DNA of 64,000 nucleotides, from contig NZ_CP143889.1 in assembly GCF_036417355.1 (NCBI RefSeq), positions 1,922,001-1,986,000 on the forward strand. Direction: 5' to 3'. The notes under the pieces are model-generated. The model made no database searches, was not told where the DNA came from, and saw only the letters and a program-made list of their open reading frames with translations. Below are positions 55,014 to 63,900 of the stretch, one piece after another. A program made the translations under genes and the position numbers. This DNA comes from Akkermansia sp. RCC_12PD (GTDB lineage: Bacteria; Verrucomicrobiota; Verrucomicrobiia; Verrucomicrobiales; Akkermansiaceae). Each line of letters starts with the position of its first letter. Position 1 is the stretch's first letter.

Positions 55014-56855
55014 CTAGTCCATGACGGGGTCCAGTTCAACACGCAAGTTTTCCAGAATGTATTCCTGGCGTTCCCGTGTGTTTTTACCCATGTAGAAGGC
55101 GAGCAGTTCCTTGACCTTGTGGGAGTCTTCCAGCCGTACCCGGTCCAAGCGCATTCCTTCCCCGATGAAGGCCTTGAATTCATCCGGAGAGATTTCCCCG
55201 AGGCCCTTGAAGCGGGTGATTTCCGGATTTTTGCCCAGCAGGGTGATGGCCGCTTCCCGCTCGGAGTCCGAATAGCAGTAGATGGTCTGTTGCTTGTTGC
55301 GCACGCGGAACAGGGGCGTCTGGAGGATGAAGAGATGCCCTTCCCGGATGAGTTCCGGGAAGAACTGGATGAAGAAAGTCATCAGGAGGATGCGGATGTG
55401 CATGCCGTCGTCGTCGGCGTCCGTGGCGATGACTACTTTGTCGTACCGCAGGTCTTCCAGGCCGTTTTCAATGTTCAGGGCGTGCTGGAGGAAGTTGAAT
55501 TCCTCATTTTCGTAAACGACCTTGCGGCTCATACCGAAGGAGTTCAGGGGCTTGCCCCGCAGGGAGAAGACCGCCTGGGTTTCCGCATCCCGCGCCGTGG
55601 TGATGGAGCCGGAGGCGGAGAGGCCTTCTGTGATGAACAGGGTGGTTTCTCCCGCGCGGGCATGCTTGGAGTTGTAGTGGACGCGGCAGTCCCGGAGGTT
55701 TTTGTTGTGGATTTTCGCCTTCCGGGCGTTTTCCCTGGCCAGCTTCTGGATGCCGGAGAGTTCCTTGCGGTCCCGCTCCGCGTCCTTGATTTTTATTTCC
55801 AGCGCCTTGGCGGTTTCCGGATTTTTGTGCAGGTAGTTGTCCAGTTCCCGCGCGATGAAGTTGCCGACGAAGGTGCGGATGGTTTCCCCTTCCGGGCTGA
55901 TGGTGTTGGACCCAAGCTTGGTCTTTGTCTGGGATTCAAAGACGGGTTCCTTCACCTTGATGGAGATGGCGGCCACCAGGGAAGAGCGGATGTCCGCCGC
56001 CTCATAGTTCTTTTTGAAGAAGTCCCGGAGAGTTTTGACGATGGCTTCCCGGAAGGCCGCCTGGTGCGTTCCCCCCTGCGTGGTGTGCTGGCCGTTGACA
56101 AAGGAGTAGTGCTCCTCCCCGTACTGGCTGCCGTGCGTGAAGGCTACCTCGATGTCGTGACCTTCCATGTGGATGATCGGATAAAGGGGCTCTTCACTCA
56201 TGGCTTCCGTGAGCAGGTCCAGCAGACCGTTTTTGGAGACGTAGCGGCGTCCGTTGAAGTGCAGGACCAGTCCCTTGTTGAGGTAAGAGTAGTACCGGCA
56301 CATTTTTTCAATGTATTCCGGCCGGAACTGGGTATTTGCCGGGAAAATTTCCTGGTCTGCATGGAAGGCCGTGCGGGTGCCGTTGGGCTCGTCCGTGCCG
56401 CCCTTCCGTCTCGCCTTGGGGACTTCCTCCCCACGGCAGAACTGGTAGGAACGCGTTTCCCCATCCCGATAGGCCTGGATTTCAAAAAAGTCGGAGAGGG
56501 CATTGACTGCCTTGATGCCCACTCCATTGAGGCCGACGGATTTTTTGAAGGCGTCGCTGTCGTATTTGGCCCCTGTGTTGATCTTGGCGGCGCAATCCAG
56601 CAGTTTTCCAAGCGGAATGCCGCGGCCGAAGTCGCGCACCTCGCACAGGCCGTCCGGGGTGATGTCAATGGTGATTTTTTTGCCGAATCCCATGACGAAT
56701 TCGTCAATAGAGTTGTCGATGACTTCTTTCAGCAGAACGTAAACACCGTCGTCCGGTGAGGTTCCGTCTCCAAGTTTCCCGATGTACATCCCCGGACGCA
56801 TGCGGATGTGTTCCCGCCAGTCCAGGGTTTTAATGCTGTTTTCGTCGTAGGCCAT
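55014..56855 (-). CDS. parE: Type IIA DNA topoisomerase B subunit (ParE/GyrB-like)
   Basis: 613 residues from ATG 56855. GHKL ATPase domain with Glu-Val-Ile-Asp-Asn-Ser-Ile-Asp-Glu, Asp-Phe-Gly-Arg-Gly-Ile-Pro and the Gly-Leu-Asn-Gly-Val-Gly loop; transducer domain with Gln-Thr-Lys-Thr-Lys-Leu-Gly; TOPRIM domain with Glu-Gly-Leu-Ser-Ala-Ser-Gly and Ala-Thr-Asp-Ala-Asp-Asp-Asp-Gly. Size is closer to ParE (about 630) than GyrB (about 800). The A subunit is not in the window. The Asn in the usual Glu-Gly-Asp-Ser-Ala is Leu-Ser here, a variant worth noting. It relaxes or decatenates DNA. Confidence 0.9.
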   Translation of the reverse strand: MAYDENSIKTLDWREHIRMRPGMYIGKLGDGTSPDDGVYVLLKEVIDNSIDEFVMGFGKKITIDITPDGLCEVRDFGRGIPLGKLLDCAAKINTGAKYDSDAFKKSVGLNGVGIKAVNALSDFFEIQAYRDGETRSYQFCRGEEVPKARRKGGTDEPNGTRTAFHADQEIFPANTQFRPEYIEKMCRYYSYLNKGLVLHFNGRRYVSKNGLLDLLTEAMSEEPLYPIIHMEGHDIEVAFTHGSQYGEEHYSFVNGQHTTQGGTHQAAFREAIVKTLRDFFKKNYEAADIRSSLVAAISIKVKEPVFESQTKTKLGSNTISPEGETIRTFVGNFIARELDNYLHKNPETAKALEIKIKDAERDRKELSGIQKLARENARKAKIHNKNLRDCRVHYNSKHARAGETTLFITEGLSASGSITTARDAETQAVFSLRGKPLNSFGMSRKVVYENEEFNFLQHALNIENGLEDLRYDKVVIATDADDDGMHIRILLMTFFIQFFPELIREGHLFILQTPLFRVRNKQQTIYCYSDSEREAAITLLGKNPEITRFKGLGEISPDEFKAFIGEGMRLDRVRLEDSHKVKELLAFYMGKNTRERQEYILENLRVELDPVMD

Positions 56856-57326
56856 GTAATAGTAAGCGCACCCATGATACGGCAACCGAAGGGCAATGAC
56901 GACGAAAAAATTCCTCATACCTTCTGTACAGCGGCGGCCGTTCCTGCAGGGAGCTGCCATGTTATGCGGCGTGGATGCCTTTTCAGAGTGGAAAGCCTTT
57001 TCTGCGGGTTGAAATTGAAGCCTCTCGCGGGCACCGGTTCCGTGCAGGCGTTTTGTGGTAAAAGAGCTTCATTCATTCGAATTGCCGGGGTGCGGCAGTG
57101 GCCCGTTCCGGAATGGAAATTATCATGCGCAGTTCCGTCGCGCCGAATGTTATTTCCCGAGAGGGGTGGACAGGTAAGGGAAGAAGAAGGATTTTATGAA
57201 CAGGAAGGGAAATGGCTCGCTGGAGGCGGAACGGCATCAGGAATGGAAAACCGTGCAGCCTTCCTTTTTGGCATGCGTGCGGAAAGGGAAGGGCGGAAAC
57301 GCTGTAAGATTCTGCGTGAAAGGTGC
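56856..57326. other. Divergent intergenic region, no supported gene
   Basis: Spacer of about 470 bp between the topoisomerase gene and ispE. Long frames here are extensions of shadows of the neighbours. GC-rich with scattered A-runs; no repeat. Promoters for both flanking genes are expected here; that of ispE is given separately. Confidence 0.4.
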
Positions 57327-57355
57327 TTGACCCGGATGGCATTCCCTGCTGGAAT
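57327..57355 (+). promoter_or_regulatory. Promoter candidate of ispE, near-leaderless
   Basis: TTGACC (57327-57332), 17-base spacer, TGGAAT (57350-57355), 9 bp before the ATG, so the transcript would start at most a few bases upstream of the codon. Confidence 0.5.
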
Positions 57356-57364
57356 CCGTGAGGC

Positions 57365-58228
57365 ATGATCAGTTACAAGGCCCCGTGCAAGGTGAACGCT
57401 TCCCTCCGCGTTCTGGGAAAAAGGGAGGACGGTTTTCATGAGGTGGATACCGTGATGGTCCCTCTGGAATTGTCTGATGAATTGGGGTTTTCCCCGGCTC
57501 CCTGTCTGGAAATGAGTTGCAGCGCTCCCGGCGTGCCGGTGGATGAGAGCAATCTGGTCATGAAGGCCGGCCGTCTGATGGAACGGGAACTGGGGAGGAC
57601 GATGCCGTGGCACGTCCATCTGGTGAAGAATGTTCCCCACGGGGCCGGACTGGGCGGCGGCAGCAGCGATGCCGCCTGTGTGCTTAAGGTGCTGAACAGC
57701 CTGGAAAACGGAGGACTGCCGCCGGAACGGCTGGTGGAACTGGCCGGGGAGATCGGTTCCGACATCGGTTTTTTCATTTACGGCACGGCTTGCCGCTGCA
57801 CGGGCCGGGGAGAGAATGTGGCGCCTCTGCCGGATTGGCGGGAATGGGCGCCCCTGCTTGTTCTGCTTAAGCCGTCGTTCGGCGTTTCCACGCCGGATGC
57901 GTACCGACGCTGGGCAGGTTCCCGCGAGCTTCCGGGCATTCCCTACGGGGAGCAGGAGGTGGACGGGCATGTACTGGTCAACGACCTGGAGAAGCCCGTG
58001 TTTGAGAAGCACCTGTTCCTGGCGGAGATGAAACGCTGGCTGCTGGCCAGGCGGGGCGTCCGCGGAGCGATGATGTCCGGTTCCGGTTCTACCATGTTTG
58101 CCGTGATGGAGGATGAGAATGTCGCCCGCACACTGATGGAAGACGCCGCCCGGGAGCTGGATCCCACCCTGTGGATGTGGTCCGGCCGTGTCGCACAGCA
58201 GGGCTTTTGTAAAAACATGCCGCAGTAA
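57365..58228 (+). CDS. ispE: 4-diphosphocytidyl-2-C-methyl-D-erythritol kinase
   Basis: Fourth step of the MEP pathway: phosphorylates CDP-methylerythritol. 287 residues, GHMP kinase. N-terminal Lys-Val-Asn-Ala-Ser-Leu-Arg-Val-Leu-Gly-Lys-Arg, Gly-Phe-His-Glu, the ATP loop Pro-His-Gly-Ala-Gly-Leu-Gly-Gly-Gly-Ser-Ser-Asp-Ala-Ala (about 89-103), Asp-Ile-Gly-Phe-Phe, and Met-Ser-Gly-Ser-Gly-Ser-Thr-Met-Phe-Ala near the C-terminus. A promoter candidate lies directly upstream. Followed by a secreted-protein gene after about 47 bp; whether they share a transcript is uncertain. Confidence 0.96.
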   Translation: MISYKAPCKVNASLRVLGKREDGFHEVDTVMVPLELSDELGFSPAPCLEMSCSAPGVPVDESNLVMKAGRLMERELGRTMPWHVHLVKNVPHGAGLGGGSSDAACVLKVLNSLENGGLPPERLVELAGEIGSDIGFFIYGTACRCTGRGENVAPLPDWREWAPLLVLLKPSFGVSTPDAYRRWAGSRELPGIPYGEQEVDGHVLVNDLEKPVFEKHLFLAEMKRWLLARRGVRGAMMSGSGSTMFAVMEDENVARTLMEDAARELDPTLWMWSGRVAQQGFCKNMPQ

Positions 58229-58275
58229 GCGGCGTTGCCTTGACGCCGGGGGATGCATGCCGTTACACTCCACGC

Positions 58276-58848
58276 ATGTTCAAGAATTTGTTTGCAGGTC
58301 TGTTTTTTGCAGGTGCGTGCGTCCTTCAGGTTCAGGCGGGCGAGTACGGGGATAGTGCCGTTCAGGCCGCCCGGGAGCTTTCCGGAGCCGTCAAGACCGG
58401 CGACATGATGTGGATGATTGAGAAGATGTATCCGCCCATCAAGAAGCAGCTTGTGTCTTCCTTTCCGGGAGGGGAGGCCGCTTTCATGAAAACCATGAGG
58501 GAAAAGATGCAGGCAGCCGCCGCCGTCATGAAGGAGCGCGGCATGGTGGTGGAGACTTATGAAATCGGCAATCCAACGGCGGAACACTTGGTGAGGAACG
58601 GAACGGAGGCTCTTGTGGTTCTGCCCACGCGTATGGTGATTTCCATGAAGCGGCCGGACGGCGTTCCCGTCAAGACGGAGAGCAAAGGAATCCTCATTCT
58701 GGTGAAGGACGTGAAGGAGAATGGACCGTGGACGTTTATTGACGCTTCCAAGATGAACGTGAACGGGTTGCGCTCCCTGTTCTATGATCTTCCGGCTCAG
58801 GTGGTTCTGCCCCCGGTTTCTTCCCGTCAGCTTCCTGTCGGTCAGTAA
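58276..58848 (+). CDS. Secreted protein of unknown function
   Basis: 190 residues from ATG 58276, chosen because it begins a signal peptide (Met-Phe-Lys-Asn-Leu-Phe-Ala-Gly-Leu-Phe-Phe, cleavage after Val-Gln-Ala at about residue 22). The mature part is mixed alpha/beta with Leu-Ser-Gly-Ala-Val-Lys-Thr-Gly-Asp, and a C-terminal Phe-Ile-Asp-Ala-Ser-Lys-Met-Asn stretch as in NTF2/lumazine-like lipocalin-type folds, but no family is clear. It lies 15 bp before the DinG-type gene, which suggests a shared transcript, though function gives no clue. Confidence 0.75.
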   Translation: MFKNLFAGLFFAGACVLQVQAGEYGDSAVQAARELSGAVKTGDMMWMIEKMYPPIKKQLVSSFPGGEAAFMKTMREKMQAAAAVMKERGMVVETYEIGNPTAEHLVRNGTEALVVLPTRMVISMKRPDGVPVKTESKGILILVKDVKENGPWTFIDASKMNVNGLRSLFYDLPAQVVLPPVSSRQLPVGQ

Positions 58849-58863
58849 GGGAGGCGTGCCCGT

Positions 58864-60849
58864 ATGAACGGCGCCGGTGCAGGTGAGGATTGCGGCGTTA
58901 GCGCCTTTGAAGCGTATGTCCGGCAGGCGTTCGCGGAGGACGGCCTGTTTTCCCGTGCCAGGGATTTTGAATACCGGGCGGAACAGCAGAACATGGCCCT
59001 TGCCGTTGCACGGGCGCTCCAGGTGGACGCTCCCCTGCTGGTGGAAGCCGGAACGGGCGTGGGCAAGTCACTGGGCTATTTGCTGCCCGCCGTGAAGTTT
59101 GCGCTGGATTTTGAGCGGAAAGCCGTCGTTTCCACGCATACGATCAATTTGCAGGAGCAGTTGTTCAACAAGGATATTCCGCTCCTGCGCGCCGCCCTGG
59201 GGATTGATTTTTCCGCCGCCCTGCTGAAAGGCAGGCAGAATTACCTGTGCCACTCCCGGCTGAGACGCGCACTGGGGCAGATGGATTCCCTGTTTACGCA
59301 GACGGAGGCCGCGGAATTGAAGCGCATCCAGGACTGGGCCCTGCGGACGCAGGACGGCACCCTGAGCGACATGACGTTCAAGCCCTCTCCCAAGGTATGG
59401 GCCATGGTATGCAGCGAGCCGCACGCGTGCAGCATGCGCAATTGCGGCCCCTCCTGCCCGTACCAGGTGGCCCGCAAGAAGGTGTTGGACGCCAAAGTGG
59501 TGGTTCTGAACCATACGCTGTTTTTCGGTCTGATGGCGCAGGCGGAAGAGTCCGAGGAGGCGGGGTTCGTGTTTCCCGGGGATTTCGTGATTCTGGACGA
59601 GGCCCACATGATTGAGAACATTGCTGCCCGGCAGCTTGGCGTACAGTTGTCGGAATCCCATTTGAATTACGAGCTGCTGAGGATGTTCAATCCGCGCACG
59701 AAGAAAGGCCTGCTGAAGCCGCTGAATAATCCCTCCCTGTTCCAGAGGGTGGAGGAGGTGCTGGACGCTTCCGGCCTGTTTTTCCAGAATGTCCGTGATG
59801 ACTTGGGCTTTGCGGGGCACGGCAAGATTGTTCGCATTTTACAGCCGGAATGGTCGCAGGACATGCTTTCCCTGCCTTTGGCTGAATTAGTCGGGGAGTT
59901 GAAGCGGGAAGCGCTGAAACAAGAGGAAAACGTGTCCGTGAAGGATGAGCTGGCAGACATGGCGGCCCGCATGGAGGAGGCGCAGGCCTCCCTGAAAGTG
60001 CTGATGGACATGACGGAGGAAGAGCACGTTTACTGGGCGGAGAAGTCCGGCCCGGAGGGAAGGAACCTCAGCGTATGCTCCGCCCCCGTGGAAGTGGGGG
60101 AAATCCTGAGGGAGCGCCTGTTTTCCGCCGGCCGCGCCGCCATTCTGACTTCCGCCACGCTGGGCACAGGGGATGCGGACATGAGCTATTTTGCCGGGCG
60201 CGTAGGTGCGGAGAAGGTACGGAAGCTTCAGATAGGCAGTCCGTTCAACTACCGGGAGCAGATGCGCCTGATCGTGGCCCGCTCCATGCCGGAGCCGGAC
60301 CAGCCTGAGTACGCGGAAGTGCTGCCCGAATGGATCAAGAGGTATCTGGCGGAGTCAAAGGGCAGGGCTTTCGTGCTTTTCACGAGCTACCGCCTGATGG
60401 TGCAGGCGGCGGAGAAGGTGCGTCCGTTTTGCGAGGGGCAGGGATGGAATTTGTACGTTCAGGGCCAGGAGATGCAGCGGCATGCCATGCTGGAGGCGTT
60501 CAGAAAGGACGTGAACAGCGTTTTGTTCGGCACGGACAGTTTCTGGACGGGGGTGGATGTGCCGGGAGAGGCCCTTTCCAACGTGATCGTGACGCGTCTG
60601 CCGTTTGAGGTGCCCGACCACCCGCTGGTGGAGTCCCGCTTTGAGAGCATCAAGGAACGCGGCGGAAATCCATTTTACGAGTATTCCGTGCCCGTGGCCA
60701 TCCTGAAGCTGAGGCAGGGGGTCGGGCGGTTGATACGCACGAAGAACGATTCCGGGATGGTGGTGATTTTGGACTCCCGCGTGGCTACCAAGAGGTACGG
60801 GGCGAGGTTCATCAAGTCCCTGCCGGACGCGCGGCTGGAGTTTGTGTGA
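58864..60849 (+). CDS. DinG-type ATP-dependent DNA helicase
   Basis: 661 residues, XPD/Rad3-like superfamily 2 helicase. Walker A Ala-Gly-Thr-Gly-Val-Gly-Lys-Ser (62-69), motif Ia Thr-His-Thr-Ile-Asn-Leu-Gln-Glu-Gln, DEAH box Asp245-Glu-Ala-His248, and motif VI Gln-Gly-Val-Gly-Arg-Leu-Ile-Arg. Between motifs Ia and II, four Cys (in Tyr-Leu-Cys-His-Ser, and Cys-Ser-Met-Arg-Asn-Cys-Gly-Pro-Ser-Cys) are positioned for a [4Fe-4S] cluster. DinG unwinds D-loops, R-loops and G-quadruplexes 5'-3'. Product is cytoplasmic. The length is near E. coli DinG (716). Confidence 0.92.
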   Translation: MNGAGAGEDCGVSAFEAYVRQAFAEDGLFSRARDFEYRAEQQNMALAVARALQVDAPLLVEAGTGVGKSLGYLLPAVKFALDFERKAVVSTHTINLQEQLFNKDIPLLRAALGIDFSAALLKGRQNYLCHSRLRRALGQMDSLFTQTEAAELKRIQDWALRTQDGTLSDMTFKPSPKVWAMVCSEPHACSMRNCGPSCPYQVARKKVLDAKVVVLNHTLFFGLMAQAEESEEAGFVFPGDFVILDEAHMIENIAARQLGVQLSESHLNYELLRMFNPRTKKGLLKPLNNPSLFQRVEEVLDASGLFFQNVRDDLGFAGHGKIVRILQPEWSQDMLSLPLAELVGELKREALKQEENVSVKDELADMAARMEEAQASLKVLMDMTEEEHVYWAEKSGPEGRNLSVCSAPVEVGEILRERLFSAGRAAILTSATLGTGDADMSYFAGRVGAEKVRKLQIGSPFNYREQMRLIVARSMPEPDQPEYAEVLPEWIKRYLAESKGRAFVLFTSYRLMVQAAEKVRPFCEGQGWNLYVQGQEMQRHAMLEAFRKDVNSVLFGTDSFWTGVDVPGEALSNVIVTRLPFEVPDHPLVESRFESIKERGGNPFYEYSVPVAILKLRQGVGRLIRTKNDSGMVVILDSRVATKRYGARFIKSLPDARLEFV

Positions 60850-60861
60850 GGACGGGTGCGC

Positions 60862-62094
60862 TTAGTTCAGCTTCCAGTTCTGCCGTCCGAAGAAGATGCG
60901 GTAGAGTTTCCGTGTTATCCTTCTCTTCCGGCACAGGTGCCAGAGAGCCGGTTTTTTGTAGTTAAGCAGGAATTCCACGTCCTTTACCCAGGGTTCCGAC
61001 AGATGGCGCTGCCGGCAGAATTGAAGAAGAGTCTGGTAGGTATGGCGCAGGGAGAGCGTGGCCAGGTCAATGGAGCGGATGTCCCTGGAGGATAGTTCCA
61101 CGGACGGCATGCAGCCTTCCAGCAGGTGTTCCGCTCCGCAGGCCTTGAAGTTCAAGATGGTGCGTTTGCATTTTTCACACTGTCCGCAATTTTTCCCGCC
61201 CGGCTGCGGATTCTCCCAGCATACCCGGAGGCGGGATACGCCGAAGGGCCAGTTTTTAAGTTTTTCCGCCTTTTCCGTGCGGGAAAAGCCGTGGCCGTCA
61301 GGGTAAACCCGGAATTGCCGCTGGGAAAGAAGGTGGTCCGTGATGGGCTGGCTGCCCCAGGGAATGGTCAATGTGTCGTAGGGCGCCGAGCTTCCCGCGA
61401 TGAGGTTTCTGTAGCCGGAAGGGGCCAGGAAGGAAGCCAGTCCGGCAAGAACGGCAAGATGGCTCAGTTCCCCCCATAAGGCGGCATGTTCATGAAAGAC
61501 GTTTTGGTAATTGCAGCGGATGACGTACAGCTTGTCAATGCCGAGGTCCTTTAACATGAGGCGGGCATTTTCCTCCACATCCAGCAGGAGCTGTTCTTTC
61601 GCGAGGGGGACGTCCAGACCCGCTCCCAGGAAACCCGCCTTGATGTTCAGCGTATTTCTTCCCGCCTGGCCGGAGGTGTGCCTGTAGGCGGAGAAGGCCG
61701 CATCCAGCCCTCCCGAGAAGCAGACGAGGGCGGAGTCGTCCACCGGGTCCTGGGTATCGTCAATGATCTGTTCGGGAGACAGCGTGACGGGATGGAGCTT
61801 GTCTGGGTACCATTTGATGAATGCCTCCGTGAAGTTTTCCAGATTCCGGAGCAGGGTGAGGCTCACCGGAGCGTTGATTTTGAATTCGCCGCCGATGCGC
61901 ATCATCTCAAAGATGAGCAGGCGCGTCCACGCATCTCCCCTGGCGGGCGAGTCTATCCAGGCCCGGCAGGCTTGTTCTTCCAGTTCCGCCCAGACTTCGC
62001 GACGATCATCATCCGTTTGAAAGGTGCAGGTCAGGCGGTGCAAACCATTGGATTGCAGGTGTCCGGTTTTTGGAATATCCAAGGCTGAAGGCAT
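60862..62094 (-). CDS. PP-loop ATP pyrophosphatase-type protein with a CxxCxxC site
   Basis: 410 residues. The PP-loop Ser127-Gly-Gly-Leu-Asp-Ala-Ala-Phe-Ser135 marks the adenylating fold of QueC, TilS and related enzymes; the conserved Asp is kept. Near residue 308, Asn-Cys-Gly-Gln-Cys-Glu-Lys-Cys-Lys-Arg is a metal-site pattern like that of QueC (zinc). N-terminal about 100 residues are an extra domain, and the C-terminal about 60 are basic. Neither QueC nor another known subfamily fits fully. A role in nucleotide or sugar modification is possible. It is convergent with the DinG gene (12 bp between stops). Confidence 0.75.
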   Translation of the reverse strand: MPSALDIPKTGHLQSNGLHRLTCTFQTDDDRREVWAELEEQACRAWIDSPARGDAWTRLLIFEMMRIGGEFKINAPVSLTLLRNLENFTEAFIKWYPDKLHPVTLSPEQIIDDTQDPVDDSALVCFSGGLDAAFSAYRHTSGQAGRNTLNIKAGFLGAGLDVPLAKEQLLLDVEENARLMLKDLGIDKLYVIRCNYQNVFHEHAALWGELSHLAVLAGLASFLAPSGYRNLIAGSSAPYDTLTIPWGSQPITDHLLSQRQFRVYPDGHGFSRTEKAEKLKNWPFGVSRLRVCWENPQPGGKNCGQCEKCKRTILNFKACGAEHLLEGCMPSVELSSRDIRSIDLATLSLRHTYQTLLQFCRQRHLSEPWVKDVEFLLNYKKPALWHLCRKRRITRKLYRIFFGRQNWKLN

Positions 62095-62337
62095 GTCGGC
62101 CTACATTGTACGGATTCGGAATCCGTTTTAATCACAAATAGTTACAATCATCTCACTATAAACATAATATACGTATTCCACACAAAAGCCGCTCATCAAC
62201 CGGAAGCGCATCTCTAATCCTAATAGCTTCGTGTTCAAAATTGAACATTGACCCCGGATTCCGAATTTGCAGGGTAAATTTTCCGGACGGGACGGGAATG
62301 GCGGCAGCCCGGAACACAGTGTGGGGATATTTTCCTT

Positions 62338-63084
62338 TTACCTGCCGTAGTGCCTCAGACAGTAGCTTAGGGGTTGTTCCAGGCGGGCTTCCTCCAGCAG
62401 GGCACAGTCCGCAAAGATGTCCGGCACAGGAGCGTCCGCCAGGATGGAGCCGTCTTTCATAACGATGCAGCGGGTGCACAGGTCCATGACCATGTCCAGA
62501 TCGTGGGTGGCGATGATTTTGGTGTGGGAGAACCGGCGCAGCAGGTTGATGAGCGTGCGGCGGGAGGCCGGGTCCAGATTGGCGCTGGGCTCGTCCAGGA
62601 CGAGGATGTCTGGACTCATGGAAAGGACGGTGGCGATGGAGACGGCGCGTTTTTCCCCCCCGGAAAGGTGGTGCGTCATTTTGTCCGCCAGGGCGGCGGC
62701 ATTCACATCCTGCAGGGCCTGGGCCACGCGGCGGTCTATTTCTTCCTGAGGGAGTCCCATGTTCAGAGGGCCGAACGCCACGTCTTCCCGGACCGTGGGC
62801 ATGAAGAGCTGGTCGTCCGCCTGCTGGAATACCATACCTACGCTTTCCCGGACGCGGGCAGCCGTTTTAGGCGTCACGGGGATGTCTCCCACGCGCACCT
62901 GTCCCGAAGAGGGCGTCAGCAGGCCGTTGAGGTGGAGCAGCAAGGTGGATTTTCCCGCCCCGTTTCCTCCGACGAGGGCGACGGATTCTCCGTGCGTGAT
63001 GCGCATGGTGACGCCGTTCAGGGCCGGGGGAGAGTCCGGATAGCTGAAGCACAGGTCGATGGTTTCTACAAGATGGTGGCTCAT
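62338..63084 (-). CDS. ECF transporter ATPase (CbiO-type)
   Basis: 248 residues. ABC ATPase with Walker A Gly-Gly-Asn-Gly-Ala-Gly-Lys-Ser-Thr, Q-loop Val-Phe-Gln-Gln-Ala-Asp-Asp-Gln, signature Leu-Ser-Gly-Gly-Glu-Lys-Arg, and Walker B Ile-Leu-Val-Leu-Asp-Glu-Pro-Ser. CbiO/EcfA type, powering uptake with the EcfT-like protein encoded upstream, whose stop overlaps its start by 4 bp. Together with the PDGLE/CbiM-CbiN-like fragment this suggests cobalt or nickel uptake, but the specificity subunit is outside the window. Confidence 0.93.
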   Translation of the reverse strand: MSHHLVETIDLCFSYPDSPPALNGVTMRITHGESVALVGGNGAGKSTLLLHLNGLLTPSSGQVRVGDIPVTPKTAARVRESVGMVFQQADDQLFMPTVREDVAFGPLNMGLPQEEIDRRVAQALQDVNAAALADKMTHHLSGGEKRAVSIATVLSMSPDILVLDEPSANLDPASRRTLINLLRRFSHTKIIATHDLDMVMDLCTRCIVMKDGSILADAPVPDIFADCALLEEARLEQPLSYCLRHYGR

Positions 63085-63893
63085 GAGATGAGATTGCGGG
63101 TGAATTGGCCCGCCAGCATGGTGACGTTGACGCAGCGGAAAAGGATGGCGAAGAGGCAGAAAAGGAGGCCGCCCATTACTCCCCGCGCCGTGATGGCGCC
63201 GGGAACGGAAGAGAATTCGGGATCTTCCCCGCCCCTGCACTGGACGGCCTGGTAAATGCGTTCCGCCCGGCCGAACGCGCGCAGCAGGAGCTGTCCCGTC
63301 ATGGCCCCCCATATGGACAGCGGGACGGCGCCGGAGGAACCGCGCCGGGAACGGAAGGCCAGGAGCGTGTTCTGGAATTCGTCCACCAGAATGAAGGCAT
63401 ACCTGTACAGGAAGGCCAGCAGGGTGATCAGGATGCGCGGCACGCCGAGCTGCCGGAGGCCGCGGCACAGCGGGGCGAAGCCGGTGGAGGCCAGCAGGGT
63501 GAAGGCTGCCAGAATGGTCAGCATGCACCGCAGGATGATGGAGATGAAGGAGATCATGCCCCGCGTGACGGGAATGCCGAACCATTCCCCCGCGGGCGTC
63601 CTGTCCACCAGGGGATTGAATATCCCGATCATGACGGCGACGGGCAGGAGCCACAGGGTCCGTTTCAGCAGGTAGCCGAGGGGGAGCCCCGCCATGCGGA
63701 TGACGCACACGGGGAACAGGAAGAAGGGGAGCTGCCCCGTGATTTCCTGCGGCGGCCAGGAGAGGACGCAGATTTGAAAGACGATGAAGGCCCCTATCTT
63801 GATGCGGGCGTCCAGACGGTGGAATCCGGTGTTTCCGCAGGAAAACCGGTCCATTTGGCGGAATTGCCGCGCGGCGTCCGTGAAGAGGGGCAT
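63081..63893 (-). CDS. ECF transporter transmembrane protein (CbiQ/EcfT-type)
   Basis: 270 residues with about five or six hydrophobic segments. T-component motifs are visible in the C-terminal cytoplasmic part: Ala-Phe-Arg-Ser-Arg-Arg-Gly and Gln-Ala-Val-Gln-Cys-Arg-Gly-Gly, corresponding to the two Ala-Arg-Gly coupling motifs. It couples the ATPase to a substrate-binding S component. The start of the CbiO-type gene overlaps its stop by 4 bp, and the CbiN/PDGLE-type gene ends 8 bp upstream. Confidence 0.9.
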   Translation of the reverse strand: MPLFTDAARQFRQMDRFSCGNTGFHRLDARIKIGAFIVFQICVLSWPPQEITGQLPFFLFPVCVIRMAGLPLGYLLKRTLWLLPVAVMIGIFNPLVDRTPAGEWFGIPVTRGMISFISIILRCMLTILAAFTLLASTGFAPLCRGLRQLGVPRILITLLAFLYRYAFILVDEFQNTLLAFRSRRGSSGAVPLSIWGAMTGQLLLRAFGRAERIYQAVQCRGGEDPEFSSVPGAITARGVMGGLLFCLFAILFRCVNVTMLAGQFTRNLIS

Positions 63894-63900
63894 GGAGGAA

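Noticed and set aside
54603-56759. 718-codon plus-strand frame across the topoisomerase gene
   Set aside because: Shadow of the minus-strand B subunit, which has all expected motifs.
56808-57368. 186-codon plus-strand frame in the topoisomerase-ispE spacer
   Set aside because: No start context, no motif, and it ends at the ispE start; it runs through the expected promoter region.
62156-62479. 107-codon minus-strand frame below the CbiO-type gene
   Set aside because: Its first part overlaps the 3' end of the ATPase gene in another frame and there is no start codon in the spacer; the tail has no recognised family.
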